The notes under the pieces are model-generated. The model worked only from the letters and a program-made list of their open reading frames with translations, was not told the origin of the DNA and searched no databases. A DNA stretch of 64,000 bases, taken from Rhodospirillaceae bacterium (GTDB lineage Bacteria; Pseudomonadota; Alphaproteobacteria; Rhodospirillales; Rhodospirillaceae). This document shows positions 35,300 through 44,706 of the stretch, piece after piece (position 1 is the stretch's first letter; each line of letters begins with the position of its first letter). Location of the stretch: contig JAQWQC010000006.1 in the NCBI GenBank assembly GCA_029245025.1, positions 372,001 to 436,000 on the forward strand. The letters are read 5' to 3'. The position numbers and the translations under genes are program-made.

Positions 35300-36493
35300 A
35301 TGACACGCGCAATTTTTCTTTTGGCCCTGCCTGTGTTTCTTGCGGCCGCCAGCTCTATGTTGGCGACGGATTTGTATTTGCCCGCGATTCCCATATTGCC
35401 TGAAGTTCTCAATGGTGATGCTGTCGGTGCGCAATACACGCTGGCTGTTTTCTTCGCGACTTTTGCCATCGGGCAATTGGTGTTTGGCGCCATGGCGGAT
35501 CTGTATAACCGCGGCCTGATTCTGACTTGGTCGCTCGCGGCGTTTTCAGCAGCCTCAGCGGCCTGTGCGCTGGCTGAGTCCATGGACACACTTATTCTGT
35601 TGCGAGCTGTTCAAGGTTTTGCAGCAAGTGCCGGAACGGCCTTGGCTCCAGCGCTCTTAAGAGAGGCCGGTGACGATCGTGTGGTTGTGCGTCTTACATC
35701 CATTGTGTCTTCCATGGAGGCCGCACTGCCAGCCGTGGCTCCAGTGCTTGGTGCGTGGTTGATCTCTTTGTTTGGTTGGTCATCAACGTTTTGGTTTATG
35801 ACCATCATTGCGTTGCTCACCATTCTTGCCTTTCAACGCCTAACCTTGCCCGCAGCCCCAGCGCCGGATGCGGATCGACCAAACGCGTCTGTGAGGTACT
35901 GGCGACTCTTAAGAGCCCGTCGTTTCATGGGATATCAAGTAAGTCATGCTCTCGCCTTTACCGGACTGATTATTTTCATCATGGCGTCGCCCTACTTGCT
36001 GGTGACTCATCTCGGTCATACCACCACAGCTTTTGTGGCCATGCAGGCGACATTGATCTTGGCTTTTGTGATCGTGGCTAACCTCGCCGGGAGGTTGACG
36101 GATCGATTTGGTATTGATCGGGTGATCGTGACCGGCGCGGTATTTCAAGTGATTAGCGGCATCGCGTTTTTGGCAGTTGTTGTTCTCAAGACCGAATGGC
36201 TTGGTCCTGTGAGCTTTACTTTAACAATGCTGCCTATGGCTATTGGACTCGGCTTTCGGGGTGGTCCTGGGTTCGCGCGGGCCATGACATTTTGCGGTAA
36301 GCATACGGGGTCTGCCGGTGGCTTGATGATGTTTACAGCTATGGGCATGTCGGCCATTGGCACTCAACTCGTTGCACCGTATCTGATCGATGGTGCGGGT
36401 GCGCTGGCTGTCGCCATAGTCGTGTTATGTGCAGTGTCGTTGGTGCTTTTGCCAAATGCCATGAAACTCGATCCTGGCGACCCAACTCAATAG
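35300..36493 (+). CDS. MFS multidrug transporter, Bcr/CflA type
   Basis: A 397-residue protein with twelve predicted membrane helices. ALPVFLAAASSMLATDLYLP at the start and GQLVFGAMADLYNRG (loop 2-3 motif A variant) match the drug:proton antiporter family of Bcr/CflA. RAVQGFAASAGTALAPALLR is the motif C/B region. It is inserted between mnmE and mnmG, which are usually close together, so it is an accessory gene. The ATG at 35300 is preceded by a weak AGG; 35270 and 35282 are alternative starts. Substrates unknown. Confidence 0.83.
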   Translation: MTRAIFLLALPVFLAAASSMLATDLYLPAIPILPEVLNGDAVGAQYTLAVFFATFAIGQLVFGAMADLYNRGLILTWSLAAFSAASAACALAESMDTLILLRAVQGFAASAGTALAPALLREAGDDRVVVRLTSIVSSMEAALPAVAPVLGAWLISLFGWSSTFWFMTIIALLTILAFQRLTLPAAPAPDADRPNASVRYWRLLRARRFMGYQVSHALAFTGLIIFIMASPYLLVTHLGHTTTAFVAMQATLILAFVIVANLAGRLTDRFGIDRVIVTGAVFQVISGIAFLAVVVLKTEWLGPVSFTLTMLPMAIGLGFRGGPGFARAMTFCGKHTGSAGGLMMFTAMGMSAIGTQLVAPYLIDGAGALAVAIVVLCAVSLVLLPNAMKLDPGDPTQ

Positions 36494-36565
36494 AACTTCG
36501 AACCGGTGACGACTGAATAATAGTTCGTTATACAGGGCGCGAATTTCCGGGAGTTTACGCGCCTT

Positions 36566-38455
36566 ATGTTTTCGGACACCTCATTGTCCTATGATGTGAT
36601 TGTCGTTGGTGGTGGTCACGCTGGCACCGAAGCCGCCGCCGCCGCCGCGCGCCTTGGTGCGGACACGTTACTGCTGACCCATAACGTAGAGACAATTGGT
36701 GAGATGTCCTGCAATCCGGCCATAGGTGGGTTGGCCAAAGGCCATCTCGTGCGGGAAATCGACGCCCTAGACGGAATCATGGGCCGGGCCATCGATGCTG
36801 GAGGAATTCAATTCCGAATGTTGAACCTGTCTAAGGGACCGGCTGTGCGTGGTCCCCGCGCCCAGGCTGATCGCAAACTATATCGAAAAGCGGTTCAGGC
36901 GCTGCTGGGGGAACAGGACAACCTGACGATACGTGCCGGAGCGGCTGAGGACCTTGAGATTGATTCCAAAGGCCAACGCATTTCTGCAGTCATCACCGGC
37001 GACGGCGAACGTATTTCGTGTGGGGCTGTTGTCCTGACTACAGGAACCTTTTTAAGCGGCGTTATTCACCGCGGCGAAGACCGAATTCCGGCCGGCCGGA
37101 TTGGGGAAAAGGCTGCCTATGGCCTCTCTAAGACATTGAAAAGATTAGATTTTTCTTTGGATCGGCTGAAAACAGGAACGCCGCCCCGGCTCAACGGCAA
37201 GACTATTGCTTACGACCGTCTCACTGAGCAGCCTGGGGACGCCCCGCCTATACCGTTCTCCTTCATGACGGATAAAATCACCACACCTCAAATTGACTGC
37301 CACATCACATCAACCACGCCAGAAACTCATGACCTTATACTCGAGAACAAAGATAGGGCACCGATGTACAACGGCCAGATTGAAAGTGTAGGTCCCCGGT
37401 ATTGTCCCTCAATCGAAGACAAAGTTGTGCGTTTTGCAGAACGTGAGGGCCACCAAATCTTTCTTGAGCCTGAAGGCCTGGACGACGACACGGTCTATCC
37501 CAACGGCATCTCGACCAGTCTGCCTGAGGACGTACAGCTCGCCATGCTTAAGACCATCCCGGGCCTTGAACAGGCCGAGATGTTGCAGGCTGGATATGCC
37601 ATCGAGTACGACTTTGTGGACCCGCGGGAACTGCGAGCAACCCTTGAGACCCGCAAGGTTGAAGGGTTGTATTTTGCAGGTCAGATTAATGGCACCACTG
37701 GCTATGAAGAAGCAGGTGCGCAGGGCTTACTTGCAGGCCTGAATGCAGCGCGTGCAGTTGCTGGATCTGACCCGTTTACAGTCGATCGGGCCGAAGGATA
37801 TATGGGCGTCATGGTCGACGACCTGACCACCCGCGGAACCGTCGAGCCCTATAGAATGTTCACGTCTCGGGCTGAGTATCGCCTGAAACTTCGAGCCGAT
37901 AATGCGGACTTGAGGCTGACGGAAAAAGGCATTGAAGCAGGGTGTGTCAGTGCCGACCGCGCAACCGCTTTCACTGAGAAGAAGAGCGCTTTGACCCAAG
38001 CGCGATGCCATCTTCAAAGCTTAGTGGCCACTCCCACATCTCTTGCGGCTCGAGGATACAAGATCAATCAAGACGGTGTCCGGCGCTCAGGTTTCGATCT
38101 GTTGTCATACCCAGATATAGGCTGGTTGCAGCTCCAAGATCTTTGGCCAGAGTTGGAAGGGGTGCGGCCTGACGTGCGAGAACAGCTGGAAATAGAAGGA
38201 CGATACGCAGGGTATATGGAGCGCCAAGAGGCTGACATTCGCGCTTTTCGTAAGGACGAAGCCTTATCTCTCCCAGAATCTTTAGATTATGCCGAAATCG
38301 GAGGGCTATCCAACGAGGTTCGGCAAAAGCTCTCGACAGCACGTCCCGCGACTCTTGGTGCTGCGGCCCGCATCCCAGGTATAACCCCAGCGGGTTTAAC
38401 AGCGTTGTTGCGTCACGTGCGCAAGCCGCCGGCATCCCAGGCCCAAGCCAGCTAA
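36566..38455 (+). CDS. mnmG: tRNA uridine-5-carboxymethylaminomethyl(34) synthesis enzyme MnmG
   Basis: MnmG (GidA) is the FAD-dependent partner of MnmE. The 629-residue protein has the FAD motif [20 protein letters not shown] at residues 11-30, [40 protein letters not shown]-type binding segment, ALTTGTF-like strand, and [20 protein letters not shown] near residue 372. C-terminal helices for MnmE and tRNA binding ([13 protein letters not shown]) are intact. Confidence 0.98.
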   Translation: MFSDTSLSYDVIVVGGGHAGTEAAAAAARLGADTLLLTHNVETIGEMSCNPAIGGLAKGHLVREIDALDGIMGRAIDAGGIQFRMLNLSKGPAVRGPRAQADRKLYRKAVQALLGEQDNLTIRAGAAEDLEIDSKGQRISAVITGDGERISCGAVVLTTGTFLSGVIHRGEDRIPAGRIGEKAAYGLSKTLKRLDFSLDRLKTGTPPRLNGKTIAYDRLTEQPGDAPPIPFSFMTDKITTPQIDCHITSTTPETHDLILENKDRAPMYNGQIESVGPRYCPSIEDKVVRFAEREGHQIFLEPEGLDDDTVYPNGISTSLPEDVQLAMLKTIPGLEQAEMLQAGYAIEYDFVDPRELRATLETRKVEGLYFAGQINGTTGYEEAGAQGLLAGLNAARAVAGSDPFTVDRAEGYMGVMVDDLTTRGTVEPYRMFTSRAEYRLKLRADNADLRLTEKGIEAGCVSADRATAFTEKKSALTQARCHLQSLVATPTSLAARGYKINQDGVRRSGFDLLSYPDIGWLQLQDLWPELEGVRPDVREQLEIEGRYAGYMERQEADIRAFRKDEALSLPESLDYAEIGGLSNEVRQKLSTARPATLGAAARIPGITPAGLTALLRHVRKPPASQAQAS

Positions 38456-38489
38456 AACGAAGTATCGTGTTCGAATTGACACTTCTCAC

Positions 38490-39110
38490 GTGATTGATAC
38501 GTCAGTACTTCTGGCCGTTTATGCTGCATTTATTGTTGGCTTGATAAGCCCAGGCCCAGATTTATTTCTGATCACGGCTCTTTCTTTAAATCACGGCAGA
38601 AAGACTGCCATTCTTTCTTCTATTGGAATTGGAATCGGGGTTGGTCTTTGGGTATTCGCCGCGGCTTTGGGATTGGCTGAAGTAATTGAGGCTGTTCCAG
38701 ATGTTTGGCAGGGAGTGAGGCTGCTCGCAGGAGGCGCTTTGATCTACATGGGCGCCCGAGGAATATCCTCCTCTATTCGTGGCCGCGAGCAGGTGAGTCG
38801 GACAGAGCCGCTAGATAATGGGCGAGCACCACTCCTATTGGGGCTAATCATGAATATTGCCAATCCTAAAGCGGCTATTGTGTTGGTTGGATTGACCACC
38901 GTTCTCAGCGATAGTGCAAGTGACAGACAAAGCGTTGTGTTGGCTGTCGCAGGCATGCCTTGTTTGACTGTGCTGTGGTTCACCACGGTGTCAGTGTTCC
39001 TGGCCGGCGCCCGGGTCCGCGAGATTTTGTCGTTCAATCAACGCGTTTTGGATATGGTAGGTGGAATAGCGTTGGCCGGCGTCGGCGCCATTCTAATCCA
39101 GACCGTTTAA
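38490..39110 (+). CDS. LysE/RhtB-family amino-acid exporter
   Basis: A 206-residue membrane protein with about six hydrophobic segments and the family signature FIVGLISPGPDLFLITALSL at the N-terminus, GIGVGLWVFAAALGLAEV, and MNIANPKAAIVLVGL in the middle. It starts with GTG at 38490. It is inserted between mnmG and rsmG, so it is an accessory gene. The exported amino acid cannot be predicted. Confidence 0.85.
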   Translation: MIDTSVLLAVYAAFIVGLISPGPDLFLITALSLNHGRKTAILSSIGIGIGVGLWVFAAALGLAEVIEAVPDVWQGVRLLAGGALIYMGARGISSSIRGREQVSRTEPLDNGRAPLLLGLIMNIANPKAAIVLVGLTTVLSDSASDRQSVVLAVAGMPCLTVLWFTTVSVFLAGARVREILSFNQRVLDMVGGIALAGVGAILIQTV

Positions 39111-39132
39111 TCGCCGAATGTTCAGCCAGGAC

Positions 39133-39148
39133 TGTTTCACGTGAAACA
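39133..39148. promoter_or_regulatory. parS centromere site 1
   Basis: TGTTTCACGTGAAACA is a perfect 16-base palindrome identical to the universal parS consensus. ParB binds it and spreads in a CTP-dependent manner to form the segregation complex. The GTG start codon of rsmG (39141) is the right half of this site. Confidence 0.95.
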
Positions 39149-39800
39149 ATCGGTTTTCACCGCAGATGATTTTCAGACCGCCACAGGTGTTTCACGTGAA
39201 ACATTGATCGGCCTTAAAGCTTATGTGGACACCCTGATCGACTGGAATAGTCGGGTGAACCTAGTGGCACGATCCACTATCGAGGATGTCTGGCACCGCC
39301 ACGTATTGGACTCTGCCCAGCTTTATCAGTTTCTTCCGAGAGACGCATCTGTGTTGGTCGATCTGGGTTCGGGGGCTGGATTTCCTGGTTTGGTTCTGGC
39401 GATCATGGGTGTTCCCGAGGTCCACCTTATCGAATCGACAGGTAAAAAAGCATCTTTTCTGCGCGCAGCCGCTGACGCAGCGGGTGTTTCCGTAAAAATT
39501 CACAATCGCAGAATTGAGGCGCTGGAGCCCTTCACAGCTGATGTGATTACCGCCAGAGCATTGGCACCATTGGATAAATTGCTCTCCTACGCCCAGCCTT
39601 TCACGGGCCCGCACACACTACATTATTATCTGAAGGGTCAACATGTAGGGGATGAATTGACCAAAGCACACAAAATATGGAATATGAAGGTGGATCGGCA
39701 ATCTAGCAGTACCGATCCGCGAGGTAGTGTGTTGAGCGTGCGTGAGGTGTCCAGTGTCCAGTCCGATCGAATCCATTCCCCCTCAAGCCCATCGGTCTGA
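39141..39800 (+). CDS. rsmG: 16S rRNA (guanine-527-N7) methyltransferase RsmG
   Basis: RsmG methylates G527 of 16S rRNA. The 219-residue protein has the SAM motif VLVDLGSGAGFPGLVLAIMG near residue 71, a WNSRVNLVARST segment before it, and ITARALAPLDKLL. The GTG start lies inside parS site 1 and the second parS lies within the first 25 codons. Its 3' end overlaps parA by 47 bases. Order mnmG-rsmG-parA-parB is standard near bacterial origins. Confidence 0.95.
   Translation: MKQSVFTADDFQTATGVSRETLIGLKAYVDTLIDWNSRVNLVARSTIEDVWHRHVLDSAQLYQFLPRDASVLVDLGSGAGFPGLVLAIMGVPEVHLIESTGKKASFLRAAADAAGVSVKIHNRRIEALEPFTADVITARALAPLDKLLSYAQPFTGPHTLHYYLKGQHVGDELTKAHKIWNMKVDRQSSSTDPRGSVLSVREVSSVQSDRIHSPSSPSV
39188..39203. 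promoter_or_regulatory. parS centromere site 2
   Basis: A second perfect TGTTTCACGTGAAACA lies 55 bases after the first, inside rsmG, where it encodes Val-Ser-Arg-Glu-Thr. The V-S-R-E-T stretch near the N-terminus of RsmG is a recurring consequence of embedded parS sites. Confidence 0.95.
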
Positions 39801-40599
39801 CCCGGGCGCTTCGCCGCGCGTCCTTGCTATTTCCAACCAGAAGGGCGGCGTTGGCAAGACCACTACGGCGGTCAATCTGGCTACGGCCCTTGCTGCTGTT
39901 GATAAGCGTGTCTTGATCGTCGATCTTGATCCCCAGGGTAATGCTTCCACGAGCCTGGGCATCCCTGCTAAAGACCGTGTCACCAACATCTATCATGTGC
40001 TGATGGGTGATGCTGAGCTCGATGAAGCCGCCGTTGCAACCACTGTGCCGAACCTCAGTATTGCGCCGTCTGGAGTTGACTTGGCTGGAGCTGAACTTGA
40101 GCTGGTAGAGGTGAAAAACCGCGAAAAACGACTGATTTCTGCCGTTTCTGGCGCTGCTTTGTCGTATGATTATGTTCTCATTGATTGTCCGCCATCTCTC
40201 GGGCTGCTGACCCTGAATGCCTGGGTCGCTGCACACGCGGTTCTGGTGCCGCTACAAGTGGAATTTCTGGCCCTAGAAGGGGTCAGCCAGTTGGTTAAGA
40301 CCATTGAGCGTGTAAAAAAATCGCTTAACCCCACGCTTGAGATTCAAGGTATCGTTCTGACTATGGTCGACAAGCGAAACAACCTGTCCGACATGGTTGA
40401 ATCTGACGTCCGCGCTTTTTTTGGCGATAAGGTCTATTCCACGGTCATTCCCAGAAACGTGCGTGTTTCAGAAGCTCCGTCCCACGGCAAGCCCGTTCTT
40501 CTATACGATTTTAAGTCTAAGGGCGCGCAGGCCTATCTCAATCTAGCTGGCGAAGTTCTTAAACGCGAACAAACCCTTTTGGCTCCGATAGCCGCATGA
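39754..40599 (+). CDS. parA: Chromosome-partitioning ATPase ParA
   Basis: ParA is a deviant Walker ATPase that binds DNA non-specifically and moves ParB-parS complexes. The GTG at 39754 has GAGG upstream at good spacing; GTG at 39742 is an alternative. The 281-residue product starts near the P-loop: VLAISNQKGGVGKTTTAVNL, then VDLDPQGNASTSLG and DCPPSLGLLTLNA. The coding region begins inside rsmG and its stop overlaps parB by four bases (ATGA). Confidence 0.97.
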   Translation: MSSPIESIPPQAHRSDPGASPRVLAISNQKGGVGKTTTAVNLATALAAVDKRVLIVDLDPQGNASTSLGIPAKDRVTNIYHVLMGDAELDEAAVATTVPNLSIAPSGVDLAGAELELVEVKNREKRLISAVSGAALSYDYVLIDCPPSLGLLTLNAWVAAHAVLVPLQVEFLALEGVSQLVKTIERVKKSLNPTLEIQGIVLTMVDKRNNLSDMVESDVRAFFGDKVYSTVIPRNVRVSEAPSHGKPVLLYDFKSKGAQAYLNLAGEVLKREQTLLAPIAA

Positions 40600-41699
40600 G
40601 TTCCAATAAGCCACGCCAAAGCCTCGGTCGGGGACTCGATGCGCTATTCGGTGAAGAAGCTGAGGTTGCCCCGGTTTTGGCCAAAGACCCGCCCTCTGAT
40701 GAGCCACCAGCACCTGAGACTGGCCGTCAAAAGATCGCTAAAGGCCTAACTGAACTCCCAGTCGAGCAAATGGCACCATCACGGTTTCAGCCTCGCCGCG
40801 TTTTTGACGATGAGCAGATTTCTGAATTGGCCGAGTCCATCCGAGACAAGGGGGTGTTACAGCCCCTTCTGGTCCGCGCAGCCCCTGACGGCACTTATGA
40901 GATAATCGCTGGGGAGCGCCGCTGGCGGGCCGCTCAACGAGCAAAAGTTCACCAAGTACCTGTAATCATTAAAGATTTTACAGATACCGAAGTACTTGAA
41001 GTAGCTTTGGTGGAGAATTTACAGCGCGCAGATTTGAACCCCATGGAAGAGGCCGAGGGTTATCAACGTTTGTCCGATGAATTTGGTCATACGCAAGAAG
41101 CATTGGCTGAGGTTCTGGGTAAAAGCCGCGCGCATGTTGCTAACATAATCCGCCTTTTGACTTTGCCAGAGAGCGTGAAACACCTTTTAATCCAGGGGTC
41201 CCTTACCATGGGCCATGCCCGCGCACTCATTGGTGTCGCTGATGCCGGTGCTTTGGCAAAACAAGTCGTGGCTAAGGGTCTGTCTGTGCGCCAGGTCGAA
41301 AAACTAGTGAAAAAGCATGGCAAAGCGGGCCGACCTCGAACTGCGAAGGTGAACATTGCAGCTCCAGCTAAAGACGCTGATACCCGCGATCTTGAGGCTA
41401 GGCTCGAAGGGGCCCTTGGTCTTAAGGTAGCCATCTCTTTTGATGGCCAAGGCGGAACGCTGTCCCTGTCCTATACAGACCTCGAGCAGCTTGACGATAT
41501 TGTCAGCCGTTTGATGCGGTCCAAAGTCGCACGCCCGCTGACTCCAGATCGAGATCCTAATGTACTCGATATCGAAGAAGTCCTAGCCAAACGTAGCGGG
41601 GCTTTTAAGCCTGATCACAGGGAAGACGCACCGGCTTCTGGTCTCCGACCGGACCCTAGCCAAGACGATACGGGCAGCGGCGGATCAAAAGACCTCTAA
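40596..41699 (+). CDS. parB: Chromosome-partitioning protein ParB
   Basis: ParB is a CTP-dependent DNA clamp that loads at parS. The 367-residue protein has the N-terminal SLGRGLDALFGEE motif that contacts ParA, the CTPase box with IIAGERRWRAAQRAKVHQVP near residue 105, the helix-turn-helix region (TQEALAEVLGKSRAHVANII) and a C-terminal dimerisation domain ending near VARPLTPD, followed by a polar tail of about 40 residues. Its targets at 39133 and 39188 are in the same window. Confidence 0.97.
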   Translation: MSSNKPRQSLGRGLDALFGEEAEVAPVLAKDPPSDEPPAPETGRQKIAKGLTELPVEQMAPSRFQPRRVFDDEQISELAESIRDKGVLQPLLVRAAPDGTYEIIAGERRWRAAQRAKVHQVPVIIKDFTDTEVLEVALVENLQRADLNPMEEAEGYQRLSDEFGHTQEALAEVLGKSRAHVANIIRLLTLPESVKHLLIQGSLTMGHARALIGVADAGALAKQVVAKGLSVRQVEKLVKKHGKAGRPRTAKVNIAAPAKDADTRDLEARLEGALGLKVAISFDGQGGTLSLSYTDLEQLDDIVSRLMRSKVARPLTPDRDPNVLDIEEVLAKRSGAFKPDHREDAPASGLRPDPSQDDTGSGGSKDL

Positions 41700-41766
41700 T
41701 AATATAACCTATAATTATCTGTATTTATTCACTTAAATACTTTGATATACACCTAAATACCGATTT

Positions 41767-42000
41767 ATGGCCTATCAAGATATGATTGCGGCATTGCCTC
41801 CTGTGCCGTTTATTTTCTTGCGGCATGGCGAGACTGACTGGAACTAAAACCGTTTGCTCAAGGCCAAACGGACACTCGTCTGAACATGGCTGGACGTGAT
41901 CAAGCTGCCTCAGCGGCGCCATTGCTCAACGGATATGGGCTGACGCGGATTATCTCTAGCCCGTGGATCCTATTCGCTCAGATCAATAGCCGATCCCTTG
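41767..42000 (+). pseudogene. Remnant of a histidine phosphatase (phosphoglycerate mutase family)
   Basis: The 335 bases between parB and copA hold this remnant. From an ATG at 41767 the frame gives MAYQDMIAALPPVPFIFLRH then GETDWN and TAA at 41845. The RHGE phosphohistidine motif at the N-terminus is typical. About 12 bases later the expected continuation appears in another frame: QGQTDTRLNMAGRDQAASAA followed by PLLNGYGLTRIISSP, where the family has a Q-G-x-D-x-x-L-x-x-x-G-x-x-QA pattern and SSPL. Similarity then stops before the copA promoter. It is a frameshifted, 3'-truncated gene. The 66 bases before it, after parB, are AT-rich and show nothing else. Confidence 0.7.
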
Positions 42001-42030
42001 ACCTTCCACCTTCTGGAACCCTCATATACT
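41998..42030 (+). promoter_or_regulatory. CueR/HmrR-type copper-responsive promoter of copA
   Basis: TTGACC (-35, 41998-42003) overlaps an imperfect dyad ACCTTCC-N7-GGAACCC (42001-42021), matching the MerR-family copper operator ACCTTCC-N7-GGAAGGT with its elongated spacer. Spacing of 19 bases gives CATATA as -10; TATACT at 42025-42030 is an alternative. Either places the transcript start within a few bases of the copA ATG (42035), so the mRNA would be leaderless. No cueR/hmrR gene is in the window. Confidence 0.65.
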
Positions 42031-42034
42031 CGCC

Positions 42035-44449
42035 ATGTCCGTCACCAACTTGCCCGCACCAATTTTAGAGACCGTCCGTGTCCCCATTGAAGGCATGACT
42101 TGCGCAGCTTGTGCAACCCGCCTGGAAAAAGCGTTGTTGAGGGTTGAGGGAATTCAATCGGCCTCCGTCAACTTTGTTTTGGAGCAAGCCGACGTTGAGG
42201 TCGATCCAGTTCAGGTCGCTCCGATTGATCTCGCTGATGCCGTGCAACTCGCCGGATTTTATGTTCCCGACGATGAGTTTGTTTTTGTGCTGGACGGCAT
42301 GACCTGTGCCGCGTGCGCGATCCGATCTGAAAAAGTGTTATCTCGGGTGCCGGGAGTTTCTTCGGCTTCTGTCAATTTTGCCATCGAACGAGCGACGGTC
42401 ACTTCACCTAGAGGAGCAGTGTCTTTTGACGAGCTCGCCGCTGCTATTTCAAAAGCTGGATTTTCAGCGCGTAAAATTTCAGATGACGACGGTTCGGATC
42501 TCGAAGACAAAAAACAAACCGCGTTACGTAAAGACTACCTGACACTTGCTGCCTCTCTGATCTTAACGGTCCCTTTGGCGGCGCAAATGGGCGCCCATTT
42601 CACGGGAGCGGGTGTTCATCTTTCTCCATGGACTGAGTTTGCGCTTGCGTTGCCGGTTCAAATTTTTGCCGGCGCCAGGTTTTATCGCGGCGCATGGAAC
42701 GTTCTACGTGTTGGGTCAGGCAATATGGATGTGCTTGTCGTCATGGGAACGACAGCCGCATTTGGATACAGTCTGTACCTCCTTGCCACATTGGGAAACG
42801 CCGCGACGGGTCAACTCTATTTTGAAGCCTCAGCGGTTATCATTACGTTGGTCCTCTTTGGTAAAGTTTTAGAGGCGCGGGCCAAACGCGGCACTACAGC
42901 GGCGATACGCGCCCTCATGACGTTGAGGCCAGATGTAGCCCGTATTCGTCGCAACGGCGACGTTATCGATGTGCCTGTCGATCAAGTTGTCGAAGGGGAC
43001 ATAGTTATTGTACGCCCAGGTGAAAAAATTCCAGTCGATGGTGATGTCGAAGAGGGTGCGTCGGCGGTGGATGAGTCTTTGTTAACTGGAGAAAGTTTTC
43101 CAGTTGAGAAAGGTGTTGGTGATGTCGTGACCGGCGGTGCCATTAATGGCACGGGTCTTCTGACAATCCGAGCAACTCGGGTCGGTGCTGACTCTACGCT
43201 CGCCCGAATCATCAAGTTGGTTGAGAACGCCCAGAGTGGCCAAGCTCCCGTGCAACGTCTGGTCGACAAAGTGGCTGCGGTGTTTGTGCCTGTTGTTATC
43301 GCTATCGCCACCATCACCTTTGTTGGCTGGTTTGTATCGGGAGAGACCTTTGAACAAGCTCTGATTGCCGCGGTTTCTGTTCTAGTGATTGCCTGTCCGT
43401 GTGCTCTTGGGCTGGCAACCCCAACGGCGATAGTGACTGGTACTGGTGCAGCTGCTCGCGCAGGCATTCTCATTAAAGATGTTGAAGCCTTAGAACGCGC
43501 CCATCGTGTTGATACGGTGATCTTTGATAAGACTGGCACTTTGACAGAAGGGCACCCCGCCGTTGTAGACTACCATATTGTCCAGGGAGAAAAGCTCGGT
43601 GTTCTCGCTCTCGCAGCTTCTGCGCAAAGTGCTAGCGAACACCCCTTAGCGAGGGCCATCCTTTCTTTGGCTGAGCAAGAGAGCGTCACTTTGTCACCGG
43701 TTACCGAATTTCAAAGCGTCACTGGCCAGGGTATTTCTGGTGTGGTGACCGGGCGAAATGTTTGTATTGGCAATCAGGACTTCATAGCTGAGTTAGAGGT
43801 AAATACGTCGTCCGGCACGGCCTCGGCGGACGAGTGGGAACAAGACGCCCGCACAGTCATCTGGATGTCTGTCGACGGTTCCTTAGCTGCTCTATTCGCG
43901 TTGGCGGATCCGGTGCGGGACGAAGCCAAGACCGCGGTGAGGGCCCTAAAACGACTGGGTATTTCATCTCATTTGTTATCAGGTGATGCACCCTCTGTTG
44001 CGGCAGCTGTGGCGAAAACCGTTGGCATTGAAAATGCTCGCGGTGGTGTCCGTCCCGATGACAAAGCTGCAGAGGTTTCGGCCTTGCATGTCGACAATCA
44101 TGTTGTCGCCATGGTCGGCGATGGAATAAACGATGCACCAGCGTTGGCCGCTGCTGACGTCGGTGTCGCCATGGGCACGGGCACGGACGTTGCCATGGAA
44201 ACGGCAGCGATTACTTTGATGCGGCCTGACCCACGACTGGTCGCTGGTGCATTCGGAATCAGCCGTGCAACGTGGCGCAAAATTCAACAAAATTTGTTTT
44301 GGGCCTTCATTTACAACATTATCGGCATACCCCTGGCTGCCCTCGGTTACTTAAGTCCGGCGATCGCCGGGGCGGCGATGGCTGCGTCGAGTGTCAGTGT
44401 GGTGACCAATGCTTTGTTGTTGCGTCGCTGGCGACCGGTTCTAGACTAA
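42035..44449 (+). CDS. copA: Copper-exporting P1B-type ATPase
   Basis: An 804-residue inner-membrane pump that expels Cu(I). Two N-terminal heavy-metal-associated domains each have GMTCAACA (near residues 19 and 87). Eight membrane segments follow, with the CPCALG translocation motif near residue 454, DKTGTLTEG with the phosphorylated Asp near residue 497, an SEHPLA nucleotide-binding motif, and [20 protein letters not shown] near residue 695. The pair of HMA domains and CPC motif specify copper or silver. copZ follows after 32 bases. Confidence 0.95.
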   Translation: MSVTNLPAPILETVRVPIEGMTCAACATRLEKALLRVEGIQSASVNFVLEQADVEVDPVQVAPIDLADAVQLAGFYVPDDEFVFVLDGMTCAACAIRSEKVLSRVPGVSSASVNFAIERATVTSPRGAVSFDELAAAISKAGFSARKISDDDGSDLEDKKQTALRKDYLTLAASLILTVPLAAQMGAHFTGAGVHLSPWTEFALALPVQIFAGARFYRGAWNVLRVGSGNMDVLVVMGTTAAFGYSLYLLATLGNAATGQLYFEASAVIITLVLFGKVLEARAKRGTTAAIRALMTLRPDVARIRRNGDVIDVPVDQVVEGDIVIVRPGEKIPVDGDVEEGASAVDESLLTGESFPVEKGVGDVVTGGAINGTGLLTIRATRVGADSTLARIIKLVENAQSGQAPVQRLVDKVAAVFVPVVIAIATITFVGWFVSGETFEQALIAAVSVLVIACPCALGLATPTAIVTGTGAAARAGILIKDVEALERAHRVDTVIFDKTGTLTEGHPAVVDYHIVQGEKLGVLALAASAQSASEHPLARAILSLAEQESVTLSPVTEFQSVTGQGISGVVTGRNVCIGNQDFIAELEVNTSSGTASADEWEQDARTVIWMSVDGSLAALFALADPVRDEAKTAVRALKRLGISSHLLSGDAPSVAAAVAKTVGIENARGGVRPDDKAAEVSALHVDNHVVAMVGDGINDAPALAAADVGVAMGTGTDVAMETAAITLMRPDPRLVAGAFGISRATWRKIQQNLFWAFIYNIIGIPLAALGYLSPAIAGAAMAASSVSVVTNALLLRRWRPVLD

Positions 44450-44481
44450 GGCCACCGACTATTTCTTAACGAGCGACCCAC

Positions 44482-44691
44482 ATGGAAAAGATACTTATTC
44501 CTGTTGAAGGCATAAACTGCGGCGGGTGCACGTCCAGTGTTGAGAAGGCGCTAGGTGCGCGTGACGGCATCACTACAGCAACCGCCTCGCTGGAGGGGGC
44601 CAATGTAGAAGTGGAATTTGACCCAGCAATTATCATCCAGGGTCAGATCGAACAAGCGATCCGCGATGCAGGGTTCGACGTTCCGGGGTAA
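44482..44691 (+). CDS. copZ: Heavy-metal-associated domain copper chaperone
   Basis: A 69-residue stand-alone HMA domain (beta-alpha-beta-beta-alpha-beta). The metal motif is GINCGGCTSS, a C-x2-C pair with Asn replacing the residue usually occupied by Thr or Met-x next to the first Cys. The ending IRDAGFDV is typical. Lying just downstream of copA it should deliver Cu(I) to the pump and share its copper-responsive promoter. Confidence 0.88.
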   Translation: MEKILIPVEGINCGGCTSSVEKALGARDGITTATASLEGANVEVEFDPAIIIQGQIEQAIRDAGFDVPG

Positions 44692-44706
44692 CTCAGAGTA
44701 ATCGTC

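Noticed and set aside
38405-38500. CACGTG cores near mnmG and lysE starts as extra parS sites
   Set aside because: The flanks differ from the consensus at most positions outside the central six bases, unlike the two perfect sites at 39133 and 39188.
39703-40236. 177-codon minus-strand frame over rsmG and parA
   Set aside because: It is antisense to the ParA P-loop region, with no domain and no ribosome site.
42982-43539. 185-codon minus-strand frame inside copA
   Set aside because: It lies antisense to the catalytic core of the copper ATPase and is Thr/Ala/Pro-rich, as expected for a shadow frame.
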